This document shows, piece by piece, positions 1-14,300 of a stretch of 64,000 nt of DNA. Source of the DNA: Ephydatia muelleri. Its lineage: Eukaryota; Porifera; Demospongiae; Spongillida; Spongillidae. The stretch covers positions 3,391,911 to 3,455,910 of the forward strand of contig JABACO010000018.1 of assembly GCA_013339895.1 (NCBI GenBank), given 5' to 3'. The notes beneath the pieces are model-generated. The model did no database searches. It saw only the letters and a program-made list of their open reading frames with translations, and was not told where the DNA came from. The stretch's first letter is position 1, and every line of letters starts with the position of its first letter. A program made the position numbers and the translations under genes.

Positions 1-2300
1 TGTCTGGTGTGGCCAAGATTGTAGAGAGAGAAAATGCACTGCCCTTGTGACATCATCATTACCATTCTCTCCAAGTCGCTCCTCCAGCTGAGCAGCATTG
101 TATTTCCCAATAAATGGACTCCCAAAAATGATGAGTCATCTTTGAGGGCAGATGTCACATAATGGCTAGGTCTACATGTACATGCATGCAATAAGGGATT
201 GAGTTTAGATTATGTAGGCATTTATTTTTCTGTTAGTGCATGTAGCTTATAATGTACCCAGGAGAATATTTATGGCCAACGATACTGTGTACAGAGTTTC
301 TACAACATCCGTAACAAACAACCCAAGCAAAATGTTTTTGTTTTTTTAGATGAGAGCTTTTTAAAAAAGCTTTGGCCTTGCTATCTGTAGACACTCCTGC
401 ACCTGTTGTAAAAAGTGATTATCACTAACTACCTTGTCGGGTCATCTTATAATATTTTTACCGGTTCAAAATGCTGCATTAGGGCTGGATATATGGTCCA
501 CAGCTTTTGAAGTGCCAGCATGGTGTGAGGGAACCACCTAGTTACACCAACCCTGCTGGGTGCTAGGACCCTCACACTTGCTCTAGCACAGTATGAAAGT
601 TTGCTCAGTTCAGAGCACTGGAGTGGTAGAAATTATATATCAAAAATAGCAGCTGGTTATGAAGCTATTTTCTCCAATAATTCCTTTGAACCAAAGTTCC
701 AGTCGATGAACCATGCAGTGCAGCATGAACAGCAGTGATTGTTCCCTCTTAAGCCGAGCACTGACACTACTCTTGCATCCAGTCATAATGAATGCACTGT
801 CACTGCCAAATCCAACCAGTTGGCAGGGTTCGACGTAAGGGTTGCCATAAATGCCCTTGATTTACGTGGTATGACTATCATTGCATGTTTTTGTAGCTAT
901 GTTATTATAACAACGCATCATCAACCACAGCACATACAAACCCATAAGGATAAAAAACATAACTTTACTTATTATCATTCTGACTCCATTTCATCATCTG
1001 AGTTGGAATCAGATATGTTTAGTGATAGCCTGCGTTTGCAGGTCCCTTTCCATCTAAGGATGGATGATACAGGGTCAAAGTCACCAATTTCAGGACTGTG
1101 CAGCTGTACAGTCATCAAATCGGTGACCATGGTGTCCCTAAGTCTGCTCCTCCAGTCTGACTTGATCACTTTAGTCAGACTGAACCCTCATTCACAAATC
1201 TGCACTGCTGGCAGGCAAGGAGAGTAGCAGATCCACCAGCTGGAGCACATTTGGACAAGTAGTCTTGGGCCGTCCATTGCAGAACGTAAAATAATGGGAA
1301 TGTGTTTATACATGTATACGTATGTACTAATCACCCAGAGCGCTGCGCGTAAGACCGTACAATAAGCCCATTGTTTACTTCTACAATGGAGCACTCTTCA
1401 TGCATATGTAGATACAGGCTCCCTTTAAAACCAGCTGTATGTTAAAGCGTGGTGACCGTGTGGTTAATGTAATTATATCGTATTTCAACCGAATTCACTA
1501 TGTCCGCCCCTTTTACAGTGATGTATTATGACGTTTTTGTAATTTACAAATTACTGACAATCGTCATCAAAATATGAATGTCATTTATGGCAACCCTTAC
1601 GTCGAACCCTGGTTGGGTGAAAATGGTCTGTCTTGTCAACTGGAGATTCTTCACCAAGGTCAGTACAATGACATTTAATATGTGGTCAGCTGTACCTCAG
1701 CTGATATTCACATAGGCAAGGAAGTTATATTGTGGTGGTGAAGATGTCTTTTTCAAGAAATGCGATACAATGAGCATGCACCAACAATTTTTTGCAATGC
1801 AACAGTAACCATTCCTTTCACTTCCTGCCTATGTATTTAAGCTAGTAAAGTAATGAGTAAGCAAGTACCAGTGTATACCTCATGTCAGTGTCACTAACAG
1901 ATGAATCAGTTGTGCCATCCACCACGACAGAGATTTGTCTGCAAACTCACCCACTGCTCTTCTGCAATGCAGGGAATGAATTTGCAGCACTTCTTATCAG
2001 TCCTATATGATGCTCCCAATCAAGACCCTTCTCGTCCTGTGCACACATGTACCTTTCAGCATGATGAGTTAGTGAATACCTGCTAAAGCTTGTGTTGCCA
2101 TCAATAAATTTGCCTGTTGTTCCTACCTGTGATGTGCATACCATATAAAACATCTTGCCTTTTTCAAAGCGCAACCATGGAAATGCAGTCTGTGATTGGT
2201 CTCTAAACTGGTAACCAGGCTCATCCATTGCAATAACAAGGACAAAGCAGACCAGTAGTGTTCAAAATCACTTTTATGTACTAACCTTGCTGCACATACT
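1..2300 (-). mobile_element. hAT-superfamily DNA transposon remnant (ZNF862/ZMYM-like transposase)
   Basis: The minus strand holds degraded pieces of a hAT transposase in the expected order. Near 2230-2110 lies a BED/TTF-like zinc-finger entry (FPWLRFEKGKMFYMVC, followed by a histidine-containing TLTRH-like segment read here as SLTHHAE). Near 1925-1870 is the first catalytic-aspartate block (VVVDGTTDSS). Below 823 follow VGFGSDSAFIMTG and a CMVHRLEL-type block, and near 500 a GGTRW-like region. The reading frame is broken repeatedly by stops and shifts, so it is a pseudogene. The far left end lies outside the window. Between the catalytic block and the VGFGSD block a separate element (824-1611) has inserted. 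The family assignment rests on these motifs, recalled from hAT proteins; no search was run. Confidence 0.72.
824..1611 (-). mobile_element. Short hAT-type element (5-bp target duplication) nested in the hAT remnant
   Basis: The ends are inverted repeats of about 28 bp, beginning CAGGGTTCGACGTAAGGG on the left (824) and complementary at 1583-1611. The sequence GTTGG occurs directly outside both ends (819-823 and 1612-1616), a perfect 5-bp target-site duplication. The interior (minus strand, about 1270-960) encodes the C-terminal dimerisation end of a hAT transposase, with CERGFS-like, then VIKSDWRSRL and TDLMTV blocks, although the first part is damaged. CAGGG termini fit hAT; a 5-bp rather than 8-bp duplication fits the hAT5 group described in repeat databases. 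It is an internally deleted, non-autonomous copy. Confidence 0.75.
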
Positions 2301-3199
2301 GTTGCAATAAGTCCATTGTTTAAAGCTTTGTTGTAATGCCCTCTACATGTAGGACTCGTGCCTCCCTTTGCTATTGATTGCATGTTTAAAAACATGTGAT
2401 GCTTATTCATGGGACTCAGGGCCTCTCATTGCAAGCCACTGCTATCGATTGCATGTTTAAAATCGGGTGGCTGTTGTCCCATTTCATCCGGAAGCATACA
2501 AACACACCTATGTTTGTTGTATCTGTAGATGTTAGAGAAATATGTAAGGTTCATTCAGGTTGTATTAGTTTTTATTACACCATTTCACACTTGTGAAGTG
2601 TCTGTTTTCTTTGCACAGTGTAGACAAGAGATCTCATTAAGTAATTTAGATCATGCACAGCAATAGTTAGCTTTGGGACCTCTGAGGGTCTCAGATATAA
2701 GGGATTCATTCCAAGAATAAGCAAAATGTTACTCAACCAATGTGCGACTTCTCTATCAGGCAGTAGTTTACACTTCATGGGGTAATCGTTTATGTAAGCA
2801 GTTTTTTTTAGCAATGAATGAATTGGTGTACATCAATATCAAGAAGTCACAGCAGATGCTGTTGCTGTTGAGAGCAGGTCATAGGAGTGTGTAGCAACAT
2901 TATACAGTAGTATTCCTCAAGCCAAAGAAAAGTGTTGCGATTTCACTGGGTGTCATCCAGCAAAAGCAAGGACTTAAAGTCTTAAAGTCATGACTGTGTC
3001 AATGGCAGTGAAGAGGACCACAGAATCGGTAGCTGGTACCTAGAAAAAAAAGCACTATGTGTTGCAAGAATCTGCATCTTCTGTCTGCACAGAACCCAGT
3101 AGGAATTGTGGTGAAGGCGAAGGTGGCAGTAGAGGTGATGTTGATGAAGTTGATGTGACAATAGTGGTGCTTGCACCCAGCTTTCCTGCTTGTAGGTGA

Positions 3200-3285
3200 G
3201 TCAGTAATTGACAAGAGAAGGATGGGTTTAAGGAGGTATTAAGTCACTAATCGACAAGAGAAGGATGGGTTTAAGGAGGTATCCT
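3200..3285. repeat. 43-bp tandem duplication
   Basis: Two adjacent copies of a 43-bp unit containing GACAAGAGAAGGATGGGTTT differ at a few positions. The surrounding 2.3-5.2 kb, apart from the RecQ relic near 4.1 kb, shows no coding region that I can support and is probably AARS1 intron. Confidence 0.7.
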
Positions 3286-4004
3286 GGGGACAAGATGAAA
3301 CACATTGTGGAATCATGAGTAGAGGTTAAGACTGGAACCATTGTAAGTAGAAATGGAGCTCAGAGAAATGATAGCTTGTATGAAGCTAAAGTTCATGAGT
3401 TGCTGAAGACGAGAAGGTCCAGGTAGTAACTATCATACCACAATCTTGATGTGCCAGGAGGATACAGTACCACATGGCTCAGTTTAGTTTGGAGACCTGA
3501 CTGATGGTTAGAGACTGTCAGTCTGGTAACCTGCACCAAAGAATTTGTTTCCTAGGAATGTTAATTGGTAGATATAAATATTTAGCGGTTTTTGGTAGTC
3601 TTTACATGTGTATGTGAATATCATCAGCTCATTTCATGCCAAAAGCCACAGAGCCATTAAGATGTGGATTATTGAACATATTACATCACATCACAGTACA
3701 CTTATCAGACCAAAGTAACTAGTGTATATAATCATACTTACAGATGATTGTGTTCACATGAATGACAAGTACAAGTTACAGCACACACATCACAACACAA
3801 GCATTTAGGTATGGCATTATCATGTTTGTTGTTGTCCATATTATCATCTCTTCGGCAAACAGTATCATTGTTTAGATATTCCATCATGTTCTTGTCAACC
3901 TTATGATTTTACTGAAAGTTGAAACAGCAAACATTAAGTTTGCCTTGCAAGGACATACAGCAATAACAATAGGATTGTGCATCCCAAGAATCTCAGGGCC
4001 TCAG

Positions 4005-4245
4005 TCAATGATGTTGGTCTTGTATTATTGCGATAAGAGGACAAACCACAATAACTATTGAACATTTCTCTGGCTCTAGCAAGTCAAACATGACTGGAAG
4101 GCATGCGTAACAGGTTCTTTCCGTATCCAGTAGGAAGAACAGCAAATACATCCAGCCGGTTGCTATTCCAATTACAACATTCATCTGGAGATCTTTAAGA
4201 CCAAATATTTGTTTGATTTGCGCAAGTGCACATTTTGTGTAGCAG
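4005..4245 (-). pseudogene. RecQ-family helicase relic
   Basis: Read on the minus strand, the stretch gives KQIFGLKDLQMNVV, then in another frame a Walker A-like DVFAVLPTGYGK segment, then TCYACLPVMFDLLE and CSIVIVVCPLIAIIQDQ. This is the order of the N-terminal RecQ helicase motifs (Q motif region, motif I, motif Ia). At least one frameshift separates the pieces. It matches the helicase fragment at 39265-39515 motif by motif, so both probably derive from the same transposon family. No inverted repeats were found around this copy. Confidence 0.6.
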
Positions 4246-5216
4246 TGCGTAATTATTCAATAATACAAGACAACAGTAAATTTATTCGCAATTTCAATTA
4301 GTGAACTACTTTCAGTAGATATTGAAGTTTGTTTTTGTGTGGGCCATGTGGCTTAACATCTGGGCATCTAGGGTTCATTGTAATGAATAACTCAACTGAT
4401 CGTTTGGGAGAAATCATTATTTATAATCTGAAAACATGCGATGTATTAATTATGAATGGACTGATTTTTCTGGACCTTATTACATGTACCTGTGGATGTG
4501 AAGTCTTGTGCAATTTACAACCATACGTTACACAAATTATATTCTTGTAATTTTATCAGTAGACAATGAACGGAGTATGTCTTTATCCTAATCTTCTGTG
4601 TATAGTCATTCAGCAGGTAAAATGCATACATGTAGTAATGTGTTCAAAAACAGCTTCAGTTGCTTCAAGCTTAAAAATCGTGATTGCAATTGTGGGTTGA
4701 CAAATGTTCCTTTGTCTTCTACACACAATCATTCTAAGGTTTTATTTAAAACTCTGTAGTGTACTTTATTTGTATACTTCGGCAACAAACATACAGTATA
4801 AGGTATGAATTGATTCACACAATATATTAAGAGTCGTAAGACATTTGGCTCATGATTGAATACCCTATATCCCTGAAACCCTCAGAGCTCCCAAGCTAAT
4901 TATTTCTGCATCGATAATACTGTAATGTTATTTTTGTTGTATTAATTCAATGTTCAGATGTCCTCCCTGCCCTATCATTTATGGCATAATAGAATCAAAT
5001 GCATAATTTAAGGTTGTTTGGCATCTATTGAGCATTGCATACAGGTGTTGATAATACATAGACGTGTACTGTAATTATATTGAACAGATGTTGTAATCAG
5101 ACCAATACAATTATATGGAATGTATTTGAAAAGATATCACTATTTTTCAGCTTTGTATATTTGTTTGCCTTAGTAGATGCATTCAGTTGATATTAATTAT
5201 TGTTTTAACTTCCAAG

Positions 5217-5325
5217 GTGATGGATATCATAAATGAGGAAGAAATGCAATTCCTAAAAACATTGTCACGTGGGCGGAAGCTTTTTGAACGAACAGTGGCC
5301 AAACTCAATACGAACACAATTCCAG
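5217..5325 (+). CDS. AARS1: AARS1 exon: end of aminoacylation region
   Basis: The exon follows the acceptor TTCCAAG and ends before GTGAGT. It encodes [20 protein letters not shown] and continues to TIPG, leaving the last codon split in phase 1. It corresponds to roughly residues 350-388 of human AARS1. It is the first AARS1 exon seen in the window. Confidence 0.95.
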
Positions 5326-8300
5326 GTGAGTTAGTTGATAGTGACAGAGTCATAGACAATATGTTTGCAAAATCAGATATTTATGTCGTCACATATTGCA
5401 TGTTTTGTGCGCCAACTTTGCATGAATACAGGGCCCCAATGAAATTAGTACCCACCAGACATGTGAGTAAATTTGATCACACTTTGGTCTATCAAGGTAT
5501 TAGCACCATGACAGTGATGAATAGTTGCCTTCCTTCAAAGCTTTCCTTTGTATTAATCTCACTTCTAGTAAAATGTTGAGTGGCAGCTGCAACTCCAATG
5601 TTAACATGCATAACGACTTACCTCATAGTGAATAATTCAAAGAGAACTTCTTGGATCCAGCAAACCATAAATCCGTTTCATCTAGCACAATAGGAGATGT
5701 CAACTGTACAATGATTGACACTAATGTTCATTTGGCCGAAGTTTTCATTGCATTTACATTTTGAGTATATGTGCTGTGGTCTCACAGTTGAATTAATAAT
5801 TATGTAACTACAATATGATTGCATGAAGTCAGTACAGTGCAGTCAGTTTAGTTCTGTCACATTGATTCTGATGCCACTTGCTTGTTAATTGTAGAAATAA
5901 TTCTGTATGGGGTATACTACATTAATTTGTTTTGTTTAGGTCTCGGACATTGCAAAGCTATATGAATGGATGGTTGGATAATAAGGGTACATAATACTGT
6001 AGTATAGATACTTTCATACATTCTGTGAACATGAATCAGTATAAAGTATTTATTCATCTGTGGTTTTATGACACCACAAAATGTATGAAAGTATCTACCA
6101 AAAATCAAAGATACAACCCCTACTCTGTTCCCATTGAATGGGTGAGTGATTGAGCCTTAAACACATACATTTCAGGAAAATGCTCTACCACTGCTGGGTA
6201 CATGTAACTATTAATAATAGTTTATTATCCTAATGTATGCATGTCAGACCAAAATATAGATCTCTGCTCTACATGTAGCTTGATTTGGCAGGGTCTGGTT
6301 AACGTTGAAATGAGATGACTGAGAGATATTGAATGTACGGCTGTATTAGTCTGCGCAGTATTTTTGACACAAGTATAATTTTATGTAAAAATACAATACC
6401 AAGCCTCACATTTGCTGAATGAGGGCAAAATGTATGTTTTATTTATTTTAAGTCTATTGTGGTATAAACCGTATTTCGGATGTATAGAGGAAAACTCCCC
6501 CAATAATGGATCATTTCAAAGTGCATAGCAAGATAGCATAAAATTGCAAGGCAGCTGCTTTCTTGCGTGCAGTCTGTAAAATGTACAAATTCATAGCATG
6601 ATTGGTTATGAATGCCAAAGTATTGCACATCAGCTAGAATAGGCCGTTGTACCATTTCGTTGAAGGCAGACCTGTTTTCGTACTAAACAATCCACCACGT
6701 TGCTCAATCAATGACTTGGCAGCCTGAAGTACATGTAAGTCGCGCTTACTCCAACCCCTGAATCATTTAACCAAGTGCAACACTTCACCAAACCAGCTTC
6801 TTCATCAGGGTTCAATGTACATCTGGAGCCATGAGAGCAGCAATCGATCAGTTTTGGGTTGTGAACAAGCGTGTACATGGTTACATAAGGGATGCTGCTT
6901 GTTTGGCTCGTTTTCTAAACAGAACTAATCTTTACCCGAGCCTTTTGGCCCGTACTGTTGTTGAAATGTGTAGTAAAGAGATTATTTGATGGCTTCAGGT
7001 AAATAATGAAATTTTTGTGTTTTAATATTAGGGGATGTTGTCTGGCGACTATATGACACCTATGGATTTCCTTTGGATCTTACTACCCTAATGGCTGAAG
7101 AGAGAAGTCTAATCATTGACAAAGCTGGTTGTGAGAATGCTAAGTTACATGCCCAGGTATGCTGTACATATAGTATGCAGCCAAAATGGAATATTGGATA
7201 TTGCAGTCACATTGTATAACAATAGCAGTGGATTTTTCTATCTAGAACTGCAATAAAATCAAGGCTGCAGATATCCATGCACACATTTTGTCCTTTTGCA
7301 TTTGATCATAACACTGAAATATAAAATAAAGACCAAGGTTAAACATTGGGAGTGCAATGCACCTTATGATGATAGAGTATGAATGAGTATGAATATGAGT
7401 ATGTGTTAAGAATATTTTGTCAGATGAATTGATGCAGCCAAGACACTTTCTAAAGGAGTCCAAGAAAATTACCTATATAATCAGTTGAGGTGCTGTTAAC
7501 TAAATATAGGCATTGCCTTGGCCATTTCTATAAGGTAGAATTTAAACACTTGCTAACATGTTCAGGTTTTACCTCTGACTAGTGTTCATTATAAAAATGT
7601 TTGATAAATTTGGTACTGTAAGTTGTACTTTGCTTTATTTGAAGGAACTGGCACGTGGTACGTCTAGTGGAGTGGAAGATTCAATCAATCTTGATGTTCA
7701 TGCTATTAGTGAGCTTAAAGCCAAAGGTGCACCAATTACTGATGATTTACCAAAGTATGACTACAGTGCAGATGACCATGGAAACTACAGTAAGTGTGAT
7801 CTTGCCTGCATATTGGTTATGTGGCTTGTGATTGTTGCTTCATCGATAAAAATATTTTATTGCACTGATGAAAATGTTTAACACATGCTACATATATTTG
7901 CTAATGTTAAATCGATGCCTACGTTTACTGTAGTCTACATGTACATATAGGTGTTGCAAATCACTTGATTCCATAAACTGTATAAACAGCCAGCGCGTGA
8001 AATACATGTAAGAACAATCTATATGGTAATTGCAAGGTGGCAGATGAAAAACCAATGGCAGCGAACAGCTTAGAGCTACATGTTTTTGTATGTACCCTCT
8101 GGTTGGGGCACACCTTTCATTGTTCAGATTTACAAAAAAAAATCTATCACCCAACGCACATTTTCAAACTGCTATACTTTCTTTTATTAAGATCGTGGGC
8201 AATTATTGTACGCACCACCATCTCGATTGTGTAATCTAAAGAAGCAAATTATAAACAAAGCCCTATGTTTTAATGTTACATTTTCTAGTTCAAAGTTTTT

Positions 8301-11300
8301 GATGCATTACTACATAGAGGCTTAAACCTTTTTGCTACCTGTAGGAATGCTTCGATTTAAGTGTATTGTGATAGTTTTGGCACAAATAATAGCATGCAGA
8401 TATGCATTAATATGGTAAGGAATAGATTTCTACATGAAACAACAGTCATTATATCGGCATTATAGTCCAGCTCCAGCATCCTAACCATTACTGCTGCTCT
8501 AATAACAAACTGTGGTTTCCCCTAGGACTTGTAGTACACTGCTTGCCTTATGCAGCATTTGTGAATTATTAGATATTTTATGTGATCTACGTTTTCTTTT
8601 TATCAATACAGCTTTCAATTCCTGTACTGCAACTGTTATTGCAATTCGCCACGATAAACAATTTGTGAATGAAATTGCTGATGGTCAACACGCTGGTGTT
8701 TTGCTAGACAAAACTTGCTTCTATGCAGAGCAAGGAGGACAAATATATGATCTAGGATTTATCAGTAAAGTTGGTGATGAGGTAAGGTGTGAATGAAGTA
8801 GTACAATATCTACAATATGCATTGTGTTATAAGGCTACCTACATACATGTACATGTATGTAATTGGAATATGGCAACATGTTATTGGAAATTATTTACGG
8901 ACTTTAATTTTGCATATTTACCTTTGACAGCTACAGTATGCGACAATGCAAAAGGGATTGGACAAGTTCGTATATGTAATGTTTAAATAGCACAGCGCTT
9001 TTTAACCAACAGTAGGAGAACTGTATATGTGTGTAACATGGAGAGGCGAAATTAAACACTAACAACTACAAGTGGTAGAAATGTGCACGCTATCTGTGTT
9101 GTTTACTAGTCGTATCATAAATCTATACCTACAACTGTACTAAAAGATCCAAGTTGTCGTCATAGTACTTGAACCCGTTTGTGAATGGATAACAATCATA
9201 CAATCATGTAGTACAGCTTACTAGTGCAACTATTACACAACTGATCTAAATTGCGAACTCTAAAGAGGCCCCGAAAATCGATGCCTGAAGAGAAAACTGT
9301 AGCGGTGAAAAAGTAAAAGCATATAAGTTACGGTTCAATTTAAAAGCATACTCTGATCAGAAATGTACGTCAAAAACTTAGTGTTGCATACTGTGTTGTG
9401 TGCTGTATTATATTACTGTACCTAGTAAAACATGATGGTTATGTGTGCCTCTTTCTTACACATGTCTAAATTTGCAGTGATTTTCATAAAACAGTGTAAT
9501 GCAGTGTGGGATATTGGTTAATTGCAACCCTTTAAACTTCATGCACATACATTGTTTCAGGAAATGGAATTTGTGGTGAATGATGTTCAAGTAAGAGGTG
9601 GTTATGTTCTTCACATTGGCACATTGAATGGTCAGCTAAAAGTTGGTGACAGTGTCAACATGACTATTGATGGGGTAAGCTGCTTGTACAGTAATGTTGA
9701 ATAATTAATTAGTTTACTGATAATCTGTACTTTGCAATTTTTATCTTGGTACCCACTACGAAAACAGGTGCATGCATGGCATCGATTTTTCTAACACAGC
9801 TGACATGTAGTTTAATGCTGTTTGATATGACACTGCTGGTAGTTTCCATAGTCTTGTATGCAATAGTCTGAAAATATCCCCTTGCTGAAGCATAAGCAGT
9901 TGACAGCATCATCACAATTCTAGTTGCTACACACTTTCATTTTGTGAGGTGTATAATGAATAAATAGGCCGGTTAATGTGATGTCAGGTAGTCAGTCACG
10001 AGTTTTAATTTTTAAGCTTTTACATATTTTCGTGAATTTGTTATAAAATTTTAAGTATATAGAGATACCCCCATGACTTCTTCGCTATAAGAAAGAAAAT
10101 CAGACCTTAAGTCAAACTAAGTAGCCTGAGTATTAGCGAACCGCAAACAACCTCAAAAAAGGACTGATTGTAATTCTCAGGCTCATAGCATTCTAAAGAT
10201 ATAAGTGAAAAAAATCAGTTTTGGCTACTATTCACTTGGAACACTGTACACCTCACCAGTTTCAGAAGTCTCACTTTCCACTTAAGGGTCATTCCATACA
10301 TAATTGAGCCACCCTAATCTCAAATAGATGTAACATTTTCCATATATTATCTACCCCAGGAAAAACACAAAATCTATATGTATATATACCTAACTTATTT
10401 GGTTTATGAAATATAACCTTTTGAATAATTTCAGGTTTGGACTACTTTGGAGGAGCATTGTTTGAACCTTGTTATGAAATATAACTTTTTGAATAATTTC
10501 GGGTTTGGAGGAGCATTGTTTGAACCTTCTTATGGTTATGCTAGGGAATCATACATGTAATGAAGGTGTACTTACAAAGTGGGTGCACTTATCAGTAATG
10601 CAGTTTGTTACATAGGTCACAAGGTGTTATAGATATCATGAATGTTTAATGAGATTTTACAGTACATAAGAATTCATTTAACCATTTTGCACCAAATTTT
10701 TTGGGGTGGTGGCTGCTAATACCAATCAGGTCTCAAGCTTGTAGGTATGTTGGGAATAAAATCCACTGGTTGCTTTAGCAGCTAGATTGTAAATAGTTGT
10801 GGTGTTTAGATAGAGCTGTACTTCAAACTTGTAAACTTTGTTAATTCTCTATAGTAACATTGGCAATTAACACGTATAAGTACTATGTAAACTCACTTGA
10901 CCATAACAACTTTAGGGGGAGGACACAAAAATGGCTGCCAGCATGTAAATAGGGTATCCCAGCCCAGTGGATTTGATTCCTAACATACCTACAAGCTTGA
11001 GACCTGATTGGTATTAGCAGCCACCACCCCAAAAAATTTGGTGCAAAATGAATTCTTAAATATTCATAACACCTTGTGACCTATGTAACAAACTGCATTA
11101 CTGATAACTACACCCACTTTGTACCCTTCATTACATGTATGATTCCCTAGCATAACCATAAAAAGGTTCAAACAATGCTCCTCCAAACCTGAAATTATTC
11201 AAAAGGTTATATTTCATAAACCAAATAAGTTAGGTATATATACATATACACAGATTTTGTGTTTTTTCCTGGGGTAGATAATAAATGGAAAATGTTACAT

Positions 11301-14300
11301 CTATTTGAGATTAGGGTGGCTCAATTATGTATGGAATGACCCTTAAATAGTTTCGCTTGCAATTTTCAATGAAATGCATGTATCTATTGAGTCAGTGAAT
11401 ATTTTAACATTTCTATTACAAAATAGGAACGTCGAAGCAGTGTGATGAAGAATCATACCGGAACACATGTACTTAATTTTAGTTTAAGGAAGTTTCTTGG
11501 GGAGACTGACCAGCGTGGTTCTCTTGTGGCACCTGACAGGCTGAGATTTGACTTCACCGCAAAGGTTAGTTATTATTTACAGGACTATTTATTGTGGCTG
11601 CTTTTACATGGACATAAATGTACACTGTACTAGATTGAAAAGGCCCTCCCATGTAATCATAACTAAAAATGACTATGTAACATTTTAAGAACGAATGCTT
11701 TATTTGTACACTATACAGTAGATCTGTATGTGTGAGGGGCGGGGAGAGTATGGTGGGAGAAACACACCATGTCATAATATTGTAGAGCCATGATAGTTTC
11801 TTTTACTTAGGAAAGGTATGAAATGGGTCATTCTATGTCAGATCACCCAGTCAATAACGCTGCACCCTCTCAGATTTAGATGAAATTTGGTATATATGAT
11901 TAATATCAATGGGAAAGTTATCACACCAATTATCACCTTTTTTGATGAATTAGATTAGGAGATAATCAAGTTTTTATTTTTTCTTACCTTTCTGACCTCT
12001 CAACACTTGCACCCTTTTTTCATATTAAGTGATGGTCCAAATATATCATTTAAGATATCGTTTTAAAGCTCAGAGCATGACAAATCACATGCTATTTTTA
12101 CTTTAATGCTATGGATTATATGAAATATTTAACCTTGTGTCCCCTAAAAGGATAGGTAGTTATTAAAAATGCCACCATTTCCCAGAAAGCCCTACCATTC
12201 TAGCACTGCATTATTTAAAAAAATTGGTGGCAAATGATTACATTATTGTTCCCTGACATAAAATAGTAACCACTGTCACAGTAATGTATTCGTTTACTGT
12301 AGAGTATGCCAAGAAAAGTATATAATTACACACAAATACAACAGCGTAATGTGGATGTGATATTACACTCCTAATTCTCCCACATATTGTGAGCCTTTGT
12401 AGCCTTGGACATTGATTCCTGTGAAATGGAGTACCCTCCTCTTCCACTGGTTAGGATGGGGTGCTCAATCGTGCAAAGAATGTAACTTTCACAAATCCAA
12501 CAAGTGTCATCCTTTTCAGGAAAAACATAACTACTAATTCCAACACTAGGATGCATGAAAACTTCACAAAACTCCTCAGATATATCCTTCACAGCCAAAT
12601 CAGACCTCGTCATCGTACATACATGCAATGTAGCTGCCCTTGGTCACATCAGAGGTATCAATCTGCAATGACCCCATAATACATGTACTAACCACAGCAG
12701 TCCTCTCTCCAGAGGATATTTTATGCACTGCTATAGGGTGCTAGTTGATTATGGAACATAGCGATGATACCTCTGTGTTTCCTTGATGGTGCAGTTAATA
12801 CTGAAATGTTCAACCTTACCAAGTTTCACTGGAGTGAGGTTTAAATAGTGAATAACTTCCTCAATATCTACTCCATGAACAACACTGTCATCAGAAGTAG
12901 ATTCGGTGGAAGCAGACAAAGGGAGCTCTTCGTTCAAATAAGATGTTGGTGGACCAGGAATTGGTAAATCAACACTTAAGTGTGGGGAACTCTTCAGGAG
13001 CTTGGACAGACAATTTCTGTAAGTGTGTCCTGCACAATGAGCAAAGTTTGTCTCCTGGAATAAGGGAGATGCCCACTTTTCAGTGCACTTGCCCTACACT
13101 TACTAGTGATCTCCCTTAGTGACTTCTTTCGTGGCTTGCAGTCTTTGTGCTGATCAAAGACATTGCAGCACTTTCTCTGTAGAACAGAGTACTTGTGCAG
13201 GTACTCTTGCTCATGATGTGAACAAATGTCACAAATATCAGTCGAAGCCAACTTGGAACGCAACGAAAGAAGTTCGATCTCATTGGAAACTGTGCGCATC
13301 GTTTGCACTTTAGTGTATGTAATGGCAAATCACTTTCCAAGGGTTCCAAAGCTGCCACGATTTCAAATGCACTGATACGCGTATTGCAGAACAGGAAGCG
13401 CTCAGCTGTTTATTAGCCACGTAAGGCTTCATGCATCTATGTTCTGTTTACATTTAATACCACAAGTGTGCAGAAATCATGAATAAATTAACACATGAAG
13501 CCTCGCAATGCCACATTGGCCTTGAAATCAAACTGTTTGAAAAAATATTCTTCCTAGGAAAATGTATGGTATGTTAACAGCATGATATGCCATCGTATTT
13601 TTAATTTCTTTATGAACTAGAATGGTAGGGCTTTCTGGGAAATGGTGGCATTTTTAATAACTACCTATCCTTTTCAGGGGACACAAGGTTAAATCTTTCA
13701 TTGCACAATAATACAAACTGTATAATCCATAGCATTAAAGTAAAAATACAATGTGATTTGTCATGCTCTGAGCTTCAAAATGATACCTTACACGATATGT
13801 TTGGACCATCTCTTAATATGAAAGGGGGTGCAATTGTTGAGAGGTCAGAAAGGTATATAAAAATTAAAAATTAATTATCTTCTAATCTAATTCATCACAA
13901 AAGGTGATAATTGGTGTAATAACTTTCCCAGTGATACTTAACATTTATACCAAATTTCATCTAATTCTGAGAGGGTGCAGTGTTATAAACTAAGGGTCAT
14001 TGGGTGATCTGACATGGAATGACCCAAATACAAAGTTAAGGGATGTTTTAAAAATTTTTATTTGAAGTTGTTTGATGACTTTATGTGCAGTGCAATGCAA
14101 AGTTATATATGTAATGTCATTAGCTTGACAACTCTGGTCTAAACATGCATAAGGTCCAATCTGTTTCAACTGTTGCAATTATGATATCGTTATGAATGTA
14201 GTAAGGGAGAAAAAGAGAGACTTCTATCTCAGTAGCTGGCAAAGAGTGGAATATTGTTGACTAGAAAGTTCCTTGATATCTTATAATACGTTTAAAAGCT

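Noticed and set aside
1-5216. Search for AARS1 N-terminal exons upstream of 5217
   Set aside because: No class II motif 1, 2 or 3 of AlaRS was found in any frame; these exons must lie before the window.
6005-6096. 17-bp hairpin (AGATACTTTCATACATT and complement) with a 56-bp loop
   Set aside because: Isolated, no RNA-gene features or element ends; probably a decayed foldback fragment.
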